A DNA stretch of 23,208 nt from Phycisphaerales bacterium UBA4658 (GTDB lineage: Bacteria > Planctomycetota > Phycisphaerae > Phycisphaerales > UBA1924). The translations under genes were made by a program, and so were the position numbers. The stretch's first letter is position 1. Every line of letters starts with the position of its first letter. The notes beneath the pieces were generated by a model, which searched no databases, had not been told where the DNA came from, and worked only from the letters and a program-made list of their open reading frames with translations. Of the stretch, positions 14,085-20,421 are shown one piece after another. Location of the stretch: NCBI GenBank assembly GCA_002405485.1, contig DHLW01000188.1, positions 2,893-26,100 on the forward strand, written 5' to 3'.

Positions 14085-15284
14085 TCACACGCGGAACGCG
14101 CGAGCGACCTTGTCCAGGGCCTCGGCGATCCTGGAAACCTGCTCAGGCGACAGCATGTGGTGCATCGGCAACGCGAACACACGCTTGCTCAGCCCATCGG
14201 CAACCGGCGGATGCCCCTGCTTGGCCGCCTGGGCCGCGAACGCCGGCTGGCGGGTGAGCGAACGCGGATAGTGGATGGCCGTCGGCACGCCCTCGGCCTT
14301 GAGCGCCTCGCAGAACACATCCCGCGTGCACGAGAACCGGGATGGATCAAGCTGCACCACATACAGGTGATAGACCGCCTCGGCGCCCGGAGTGGTCGCG
14401 GGCGCCGTCAGCCCCGGGATCTTCGCGATCGCCGCGTCGAACTTCCTGGCGATCTCTCTGCGGCTGCTTGTCTCGGCCGGAAGACGATCGAGCTTGCTCA
14501 GCCCGATGGCCCCCGTGATGTCATTCATCCGGTAGTTGTACCCGACCTGCTCGTGCAGGTACTTGTCCGTCTCGCCGTGCGATCGCAGGAGCTTGATCTG
14601 TCGGGCCAGGGCGTCGTCGTTGCAACTGATGGCCCCGCCCTCGCCGGTGCCAAGGTTCTTGGTGGCGTAGAACGAGTACGTCACGGCGTCGCCGAAGGCG
14701 CCGACGCCCTTGCCCTTGTACGTGCTCAGGTGGGCCTGGGCGCAGTCATAGATCACCTTCAGGCCCTTCTGAGCCGCCAGGGCCTGCACCGCGTCGATGT
14801 CCACCGGGCATCCATACAGGTGCGTCGCGGCGATGGCGGTGGTCCTGGGCGTGACCTTGCGGGCCGCGTCGGCCATGTCGATCTGCATGGTGTCCGGGAG
14901 CGCGTCGACAAAGATCGGATTGGCCCCGCGGGCGACGACCATGCTCACGGTGGCGATGTAGCTCCACGCCGGGACGAGCACGTCGTCGCCGGCCTTGAAC
15001 AGTGGCTCATAGGCCAGTTGCAGGGCGCACGTCCCGTTGGCGCAGGTCATCATGTGCCGGGCGCCCGTCATCGCCGCAAACCGCTTCTCGAGCTCTTCGC
15101 ACCGAGTCGCGGCCCGGAGCATCCCGCTCTTGAGCACCGCCGTGGCGGCATCGATGTCCGCTTGCGCCAGGGCCGTGTGCATGAACGGGATCGGCGTCGG
15201 GCTGACCGGCGTGCCGCCGTTGATGGCGAGGTGACTTGTCCGACCAGACATCGACGCAGACGGAGACACGGCAGCGGTGGTCAT
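14085..15284 (-). CDS. DegT/DnrJ/EryC1/StrS family PLP-dependent aminotransferase
   Basis: This 399-residue enzyme of fold type I most likely transfers an amino group to a keto-sugar nucleotide, giving an amino sugar for surface glycans. The PLP lysine is Lys209 in YSFYATKNLGTGEGGAI. Asp180 in VIYDCAQAHLS should contact the pyridine nitrogen. LEKRFAAMTGARHMMTCANGTCALQLA and VLVPAWSYIATVSMVVARGA are standard family blocks, as is MNDITGAIGLSKLDRLP. The length is usual. An N-terminal extension of about 18 residues precedes AINGGTPVS; the ATG at 15284 is supported by TATCAT seven bases upstream. No sugar epimerase or dehydratase lies nearby, so the substrate cannot be named. The Wzz-like protein two genes away is a weak hint of polysaccharide synthesis. 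Confidence 0.93.
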   Translation of the reverse strand: MTTAAVSPSASMSGRTSHLAINGGTPVSPTPIPFMHTALAQADIDAATAVLKSGMLRAATRCEELEKRFAAMTGARHMMTCANGTCALQLAYEPLFKAGDDVLVPAWSYIATVSMVVARGANPIFVDALPDTMQIDMADAARKVTPRTTAIAATHLYGCPVDIDAVQALAAQKGLKVIYDCAQAHLSTYKGKGVGAFGDAVTYSFYATKNLGTGEGGAISCNDDALARQIKLLRSHGETDKYLHEQVGYNYRMNDITGAIGLSKLDRLPAETSSRREIARKFDAAIAKIPGLTAPATTPGAEAVYHLYVVQLDPSRFSCTRDVFCEALKAEGVPTAIHYPRSLTRQPAFAAQAAKQGHPPVADGLSKRVFALPMHHMLSPEQVSRIAEALDKVARAFRV

Positions 15285-15291
15285 ACCCGCG

Positions 15292-15297
15292 ATGATA
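15292..15297 (-). promoter_or_regulatory. -10 element of a probable leaderless transcript (aminotransferase gene)
   Basis: TATCAT on the minus strand ends seven bases before the ATG at 15284, the same hexamer and spacing as at 3208-3213. No Shine-Dalgarno sequence intervenes. Confidence 0.5.
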
Positions 15298-15404
15298 GGC
15301 CCGCTCCACAGACATCCGCACGCTTTGATCGTGCTTTGTTCGGCTCACTTGTTCGAGGTTCGCACAAACCCCGAAGTTCTTCCGGCTTAAGGGGCCAGCC
15401 ACGA

Positions 15405-16892
15405 TCACTGCGCGTCGTCGCCGAGTTCCGCCGACGCCCGGCGGGCGATCTCCGCCGCCTCCCGCGCCAGTTGCACCAGCCGCTCCGCCTCGCGGCGCAC
15501 CTCGCGGGCCGACCGCTCAAGGTCCGGGCCCCGGGCCTCGGCGTCGGCGAGGGTCGCGCGCAGCGTGACTTCCGCCGCCCGGCACTGCTCAACGTGGTAG
15601 CGGCTCGCCTCGGCAACGGCCGACAGATCGTCGCGCTGGCGTGAGAGCAGTTCGCTCGCCCGGTCGGCCTGTTCCGCGGCGTGCCGCTGAGCCCGGGTGG
15701 ATTCGCCCAGAGCGTCGCACGCCCGCTGGCCCTCGATCATCGCCCGTTCCATGCTGGCACGCAGCTCGGCGAGCGCGGGCTCGCCCAGTTCGACAACCTG
15801 ACGACCCTGCTGCACCGCGTCCAGAAGGCGATCCATCACGCTCATCGCCTCACCCCGGCAGGCCGCGATGCGAAGGCCCGCGTCGTCGACCTCGCGGACC
15901 ACGCTCTCGCCCTTGCTGACGGCATCGGCGAGCGATCCGGGCCTTGGCGGAGTCGAGAAACTCGATCGCGGATCATGGCCGAGCACCAGCGCCGCGCGTT
16001 CGCAGAGCGCGTCGATGGCCTCCTGCGCGTCCACGCCGAGACGTTTGCCCTGCTGTTCCAGCAGATCCAGCCGCTCGGACGCTCCATCCAGCACGAGCGA
16101 GACTCGGGCCTGCACCTGGGCCGCCTGTCGATCGGCCGCGGCGACGGCCTGGTCAACCTGCTGTTGGATCGCCCGACGCCGCTCCTCGATCACCGCCTCG
16201 GCGTCCCGGGACAGCTCGTCCAGCTTCCGAGCGATGTCCTCCCCTCGACGCTCGGCCTCGGCGATGGTCCGCTCGGCCCGCTCGTGCGACGCGCGAACGG
16301 CCTGCTCGCTCGCCGACTCGATCTCCGACAATCGTCTCTGGAATCGGGCCTGCTGCTCGCGCAGCAGTCGATCGAACTCCTGCTGCTGCTTTTCCAGGCG
16401 CTGCTCGATTCCGCGGCTCACCGCGGCCTGAGCCGAGCGCATCTGCTCCAGCACCTTCTCCAGTGCCGTGAGCGCGCCGGTGGCCTTCTCCAGCATGCCC
16501 GCCGCACGCCCGGCCGCCGACAGCCGCTGGTCCAACTCCTGCGCAAAGCGCTGCCCCTGCTGAACGCGCTGCGCCAGCTCGAGCGCGTGCTGACGCACGG
16601 AACGGTCGGCGACCCCCGCTTCCTCGACGGCCTTGCGCAGGATCACCAACTGGGCCGAGGCCCGGTCCACCATCTCGCTCAGCGTCGGAGACCCGCCCTG
16701 CGACGCTGCCGGATCCGGGTTCGGCCAGGTCGGCTGCACACCCCAGGGCGCGATCGGCGCCAGCGGATCACCCGCGTGCGGCGGGGTCAGATCGATCTTC
16801 AGCGCCCGGGGCGCCCGCCGCGCCCCGGAGGCCGGCCTGGTGGCCACGGGCGGATCGACGGGCTGAAACGTCAGCGGAGAGCGTGTGGTCAT
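15405..16892 (-). CDS. Soluble coiled-coil protein of unknown function, 495 residues
   Basis: I do not recognise a family. The chosen ATG at 16892 begins MTTRSPLTFQPVDPP; the frame stays open upstream to 17156, but that part is Arg/Cys-rich and unlike a real N-terminus. Residues 1-70 are Pro-rich and probably disordered. Residues about 72-300 and 335-490 are long helices with heptad character, rich in Ala, Glu, Arg and Gln. The break around 305-330 contains GHDPRSSFSTPPRPG. No signal peptide or membrane helix is present, so it should be cytoplasmic. It lies 120 bases upstream of the aminotransferase on the same strand. Scaffold, tether or chromosome-associated roles are all possible and none is supported directly. 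Confidence 0.78.
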   Translation of the reverse strand: MTTRSPLTFQPVDPPVATRPASGARRAPRALKIDLTPPHAGDPLAPIAPWGVQPTWPNPDPAASQGGSPTLSEMVDRASAQLVILRKAVEEAGVADRSVRQHALELAQRVQQGQRFAQELDQRLSAAGRAAGMLEKATGALTALEKVLEQMRSAQAAVSRGIEQRLEKQQQEFDRLLREQQARFQRRLSEIESASEQAVRASHERAERTIAEAERRGEDIARKLDELSRDAEAVIEERRRAIQQQVDQAVAAADRQAAQVQARVSLVLDGASERLDLLEQQGKRLGVDAQEAIDALCERAALVLGHDPRSSFSTPPRPGSLADAVSKGESVVREVDDAGLRIAACRGEAMSVMDRLLDAVQQGRQVVELGEPALAELRASMERAMIEGQRACDALGESTRAQRHAAEQADRASELLSRQRDDLSAVAEASRYHVEQCRAAEVTLRATLADAEARGPDLERSAREVRREAERLVQLAREAAEIARRASAELGDDAQ

Positions 16893-17111
16893 GGTGGCGA
16901 CTCGCTGGGCTTGATCCGGGCCCGCGACGGCCCGATTGCACGTCCGTCGGCCGCTCCACGCCGAACACGGATACCTCAACCGCCGCATCGCTTTTGGCGT
17001 ACAGACGTCTTGGCGGGACTCCGCCCGCTTGGTCGACCGATCCGGGCGGACCGTCGGACATGCGTTTTTCGGCTTGTGACGGGTCAAACCCACAATCTCC
17101 GATTGGCGCAT

Positions 17112-17123
17112 CGCCGGCCGGCG
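17112..17123. repeat. 12-base GC palindrome
   Basis: CGCCGGCCGGCG is a perfect palindrome. GC-only palindromes of this size arise easily in such DNA, so a function is doubtful. Confidence 0.3.
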
Positions 17124-17247
17124 CACTTCGTACATCTCAGGGCGGCGTGCACGCAACTTCTGCGCTCGACGCCCAGCACCCTTCGGACTGCCCGACGACC
17201 GAAACGCCCCAACCCCACACCGACCAAACGCCGATCACACCATGACC

Positions 17248-17261
17248 GCATGTGCACATGC
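17248..17261. promoter_or_regulatory. 14-base perfect palindrome, possible operator of the HlyD operon
   Basis: GCATGTGCACATGC is perfectly self-complementary and of mixed composition. It ends one base before GGAACC (17263-17268), the hexamer in -35 position for the candidate promoter. A dimeric regulator bound here would contact or block polymerase. Confidence 0.45.
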
Positions 17262-17262
17262 C

Positions 17263-17291
17263 GGAACCGCTGACGGAAACGCATCTACGAT
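17263..17291 (+). promoter_or_regulatory. Candidate promoter of the export operon, leaderless type
   Basis: TACGAT (17286-17291, 4/6 match to TATAAT) ends seven bases before the ATG at 17299. Seventeen bases upstream of it is GGAACC, which is unlike TTGACA but is a typical ECF -35 core. Either a housekeeping -10 alone or an ECF promoter could be meant. Confidence 0.4.
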
Positions 17292-17298
17292 GGTGAAT

Positions 17299-18327
17299 AT
17301 GACGAGTCGCGCTCTCGCTCTGATCGGGACGGCCGATGCCGACCGGCCCTTCCTGTTCCGCCCGGCGTTTGGCCGAACCCCGGCGATCCTGTTCCTGATC
17401 GCTCAGTCGACCATCGGCGTGGCGATCGCCGCGGGTCAGTCGGCCCCGGCGAACCGATCGGCTCCGGCCGAGCCCTCGGCGAACGCGGCGTCTTCGACGC
17501 CTCTGGCCGGGTTCTCGGCGTGGGAGGCCATCGCCAGCGAGTTCGGGGGGTACAAGGCCGACACCAAGCCGCGCAACGACGTCACCATGAAGTTCTCGTT
17601 CTCCACGGAGGTGCGCGAGATCAACGTGGTCGGCGGACAGCGTGTCAAGCGCGGGGACGTGCTCGTGCGTGCCCGGGACGCCGAGATCAAGGCCGCTGTG
17701 GACCAGCAGCGCGCCCTTGCGGAGAACACCCTCGAGGTTCAGGGTTCGGAGAAGGCCCTGGAGCTCGCCGAGTTCAAGTTCAATCAGCTCAAGAGCGGCA
17801 AGGTCTTCTCGCCAACGGAGTTCGAGCAGCTCCGGATCGAGGCCGAGACCGCACGGGTGCAGCGCGACCAGGCCAAGAAGAACCTGGAACAGCAGGGCTT
17901 TCGGCTCAAGCAGCTTGAAGGGCAGTACGAGAGGTACTACTTGGAGGCCCCATTCGACGGGGTCATCGAAGAAGTGCTCGTCGAAGTCGGCAAGGGCGTC
18001 ACCGAGCAGGAGGACGTCCTCCGGCTTGTGAACACCGAGAAGCTGTGGCTCGACCCCTACGCCGACACCCATGAGACGCTCACGCTCAATCTCCGCGAGG
18101 GCAGCCCGGCGTGGGTGCTCTTGGACCTTCCCGGGGAGGCCAAGGTCGTCCGCGGCACGGTGCTGTACGTCTCGCCGGTCGCAGACAGCGTGAGCCAGAC
18201 CCGCCGCGTCCGCGTCGAGATCGCCAACGTCCAGAACTGGCCGGCGGGCACGCAGGCCCGTGTGCGTTTCACCGAGCCCGCCCCGACGTTCAAGACCGCC
18301 TCCGGTGCGGGGAGGACCAGCCCGTGA
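17299..18327 (+). CDS. HlyD/RND-type periplasmic adaptor protein
   Basis: This 342-residue protein is a membrane fusion (adaptor) protein of the kind that links an inner-membrane transporter to the outer membrane. A hydrophobic segment at about 28-46 (TPAILFLIAQSTIGVAIAAG) is a signal peptide or anchor. A Ser/Ala/Pro linker follows. The first lipoyl half is at 99-126 (GGQRVKRGDVLVRARD), a helical hairpin at 127-212, the second lipoyl half at 214-245 (LEAPFDGVIEEVLVEVGKGV) and a beta-barrel region from 246 on. ATG 17299 is preferred to ATG 17290, which overlaps the -10 hexamer. Its TGA overlaps the GTG of the next gene (GTGA), so the two are coupled. No RND pump or ABC transporter is adjacent; the partner proteins are the GAF-HlyD and M50 proteins downstream. 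Confidence 0.9.
   Translation: MTSRALALIGTADADRPFLFRPAFGRTPAILFLIAQSTIGVAIAAGQSAPANRSAPAEPSANAASSTPLAGFSAWEAIASEFGGYKADTKPRNDVTMKFSFSTEVREINVVGGQRVKRGDVLVRARDAEIKAAVDQQRALAENTLEVQGSEKALELAEFKFNQLKSGKVFSPTEFEQLRIEAETARVQRDQAKKNLEQQGFRLKQLEGQYERYYLEAPFDGVIEEVLVEVGKGVTEQEDVLRLVNTEKLWLDPYADTHETLTLNLREGSPAWVLLDLPGEAKVVRGTVLYVSPVADSVSQTRRVRVEIANVQNWPAGTQARVRFTEPAPTFKTASGAGRTSP
18311..18315 (+). promoter_or_regulatory. Ribosome binding site deciding the GAF-HlyD start
   Basis: GGAGG ends eight bases before the GTG at 18324. The open frame extends upstream to 18111 inside the previous gene, but this strong site and the GTGA overlap fix the start. Confidence 0.75.
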
Positions 18328-20324
18328 TCGACCTGTCGCAGCTCAAGGCCTCCGGCTGGCAGCGCGTCGTCGCGGAGCTCAACGCCTCCGCTCCAGACGA
18401 CCGCGTGTACTTTGAGCGGCTGCTCCGAGTCATGGCCCAGGTCAGCGCCGCGAGACAGGCGGTGCTGTACCTTCCGGACCGGACCGACGGCGAGGACGTC
18501 GACCCGCGCATCGACCTGATCTGGCCCCCGCCGGAACTCGACAAGGACGCCGAGCAAGCCGCCAGGGCCGTTGCGCCGCAGGCCTCACAGGTGCTGTTCG
18601 GGAACGAGTCTCGCACGGCGGCACGCGGAGCGTTTGCCACCGGGCAGGCCCGGGCCTTCGGGCTTGACAAGGAAGAGCTCTATTACGGCGAGGGGTCGCA
18701 GAGCGGGTTCATTCTGGCGATCCCACTCGGGCAGCGGGCTCAGGCCGTGCCGCACTCGTCGGGCTCGCCGACGCGAGAGGTGCCCTTTGCCGCCATCACC
18801 CTGCTCATCGAGCCGCGAGCCAAGGACGCGATCCGATCAACGCTGGCCATGGCCGAGGTGCTCGCCGGATATGTCGGCGGGCACCACGCGCGCGTGGCGC
18901 TCCGCAAGACCCAGGCGGCGAGCTTCTCCTTTGATCTGGCCACGCGGCTGATCGCCAGCGTGAACACCGCGCCGAACTTCAAGGGCGCGTGCCTGCAGCT
19001 CTGCAACGACCTGGCCAAGCAGTTCGCCCTGGACCGGGTCGCGCTTGGCTGGGTGCAGAGCGACGTTGTCAAGGTCCGCGCCATCAGCGACATCGAGCAC
19101 TTCGACCATCGCACGAACATGGTGCAGAAGCTCGCCACCGCCATGGACGAGTGCCTGGACCAGGAGCAGCCCGTGCTCTTTCCCCAGCCGCCCTCCAGCG
19201 GCGAAGGGTCGGACATGCTGCTCAGCCAGGCGATCGTCCACGCCCATCGCGAGCTCGCCGCGGGCAACGCCAAGCTCAAGGTCTGCTCCCTTCCGCTGCG
19301 CGACGGCGACGACGTGATCGGGGTGCTCACGTTCGAGACGTCCGCCGACGGCTCGGTCGACCTCTCGACCATCGAGCTCATCCAGGCTGCGATGGACCTG
19401 ATCGCCCCGGTGCTCAAGATCAGGCGGTCCGACGACCGCATGCTCCCGCTCCGCGCCTGGGATTCGACGAGAAACGCCGCCGCATGGTTCGTGGGGACCA
19501 AGCACACCGTCTGGAAGGTCGTCGGGATCGCGGCCCTGGCGTTGATGCTCTTTGTCACGTTCTACACGACCACGTACCGCCCGTCTGCGGAGGCGACGCT
19601 GGAGCCGCGCGTCCGGCGCTTTGTCTCCGCCCCGTTCGAGGGCGTGGTGAGCGCCGTCGGCCCGTGCATCGCTCCCGGCTGCGTCGTCAAGGAGGGCGAT
19701 CTGCTGGTTGAGCTGGACACCAGCGAGCTGGAGCTGGCGCTCAAGGATGCCCAGGGACGCATCGAACAGGCCCGCACCCAGGCCGCCGCCGCACGCAAGG
19801 CCAAGGACCAGTCCAAGGTCGCCCAGGCCGAGCAGCAGGAGGTCAGGGCCGCCACCGAAGCCGAGCGCTATCGATTCCGCATCGACAAGTCTCGGATTCT
19901 CGCCCCGATCGGCGGCACGATCATCTCCGGGGATGTGAAGGATCGCATCGGCTCGACCGTCAAGACCGGGGATCTGCTGATGCAGGTTGCGCCGCTGGAT
20001 GACATCATCGTCGTCGCCCAGGTCGACGAGCGCGACATCGGACTCATCAAGCAGGCGTTCGACAGCGGCAAGGGGCAAGGCATGGTCGCAAGCAAGGCCA
20101 AGCCCGATGAGCCGCAGCCCGTCACCATCGAGCGGATCGTGCCCCTGGCGTCGGCGGCCGAGGGAAAGAACGTGTTCGAAGTCCGGGCTTCGCTCAAGGG
20201 CCGACCCGATTGGTTCAGCCCGGGCGTCGAGGGCATCGCCAAGTTCGACACGGTGGAGCGCAGCCTGCTGTGGATCGGCTCGCGTCGGATCATCGACCAG
20301 GCAAGGTTGTGGCTGTGGTGGTGA
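18324..20324 (+). CDS. GAF domain - transmembrane - HlyD adaptor fusion protein
   Basis: This 666-residue protein joins a cytoplasmic sensor-like half to a periplasmic adaptor half. Residues 1-190 resemble a degenerate GAF-like unit (ERLLRVMAQVSAARQAVLYL). Residues about 195-375 form a clearer GAF domain (FSFDLATRLIASVNTAPNFKG, LAKQFALDRVALGWV and KVCSLPLRDGDDVIGVLTFE). One membrane helix lies at about 396-416. The C-terminal part is HlyD-like: lipoyl motifs FVSAPFEGVVSAVG and GCVVKEGDLLVELD, a helical hairpin rich in Ala, Gln and Lys, then SRILAPIGGTIISGDV. The protein ends with Trp-rich LWLWW. GAF domains bind small ligands or mediate dimers, so signal-controlled export is a reasonable inference. 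The gene overlaps the upstream adaptor gene by four bases. Confidence 0.88.
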   Translation: MIDLSQLKASGWQRVVAELNASAPDDRVYFERLLRVMAQVSAARQAVLYLPDRTDGEDVDPRIDLIWPPPELDKDAEQAARAVAPQASQVLFGNESRTAARGAFATGQARAFGLDKEELYYGEGSQSGFILAIPLGQRAQAVPHSSGSPTREVPFAAITLLIEPRAKDAIRSTLAMAEVLAGYVGGHHARVALRKTQAASFSFDLATRLIASVNTAPNFKGACLQLCNDLAKQFALDRVALGWVQSDVVKVRAISDIEHFDHRTNMVQKLATAMDECLDQEQPVLFPQPPSSGEGSDMLLSQAIVHAHRELAAGNAKLKVCSLPLRDGDDVIGVLTFETSADGSVDLSTIELIQAAMDLIAPVLKIRRSDDRMLPLRAWDSTRNAAAWFVGTKHTVWKVVGIAALALMLFVTFYTTTYRPSAEATLEPRVRRFVSAPFEGVVSAVGPCIAPGCVVKEGDLLVELDTSELELALKDAQGRIEQARTQAAAARKAKDQSKVAQAEQQEVRAATEAERYRFRIDKSRILAPIGGTIISGDVKDRIGSTVKTGDLLMQVAPLDDIIVVAQVDERDIGLIKQAFDSGKGQGMVASKAKPDEPQPVTIERIVPLASAAEGKNVFEVRASLKGRPDWFSPGVEGIAKFDTVERSLLWIGSRRIIDQARLWLWW

Positions 20325-20421
20325 GCGCCCGGGCGCTGGGCACGAGGCGTTGGGCACTCGTGAGAACCAGTTCTCCTGTCTCTTTGCAGTGCCCAGTTTC
20401 AAGCGCACGGCGCCTTCCCCC
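20325..20421 (+). repeat. Structured intercistronic spacer with direct and inverted repeats
   Basis: The 97-base gap in an otherwise tight operon holds GGGCAC twice (20338-20343 and 20352-20357) within imperfect 14-base direct repeats. TGGGCACT (20351-20358) is repeated inverted as AGTGCCCA (20388-20395). Between those arms sits GAGAAC-CA-GTTCTC (20362-20375). The RNA could fold into an eight-pair stem enclosing a second hairpin, just before the M50 gene. Confidence 0.55.

Larger units (their letters stand above)
16893..17298. other. Divergent intergenic region between the coiled-coil gene and the HlyD operon
   Basis: About 406 bases. It contains a small hairpin (GGCGG-GACT-CCGCC at 17012-17025), a 12-base palindrome at 17112-17123, a 14-base palindrome at 17248-17261, and the promoter-like elements of the plus-strand operon just before 17299. 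I found no good promoter for the minus-strand gene and no credible ORF; the frames crossing it are shadows. Confidence 0.6.

Noticed and set aside
13997..14182. N-terminal extension of the SpoIID frame
   Set aside because: It overlaps the end of the aminotransferase gene, is Cys/Arg-rich, and precedes a proper signal sequence that begins at 13996.
15681..17273. A 530-codon plus-strand frame opposite the 495-residue coiled-coil gene
   Set aside because: Same antisense effect as above; composition is Arg/Leu/His-rich without family features.
19987..20421. Upstream extension of the M50 frame into the GAF-HlyD gene
   Set aside because: The extension is out of frame with an established gene and has Ser/Arg-rich shadow composition; similarity starts at 20422.
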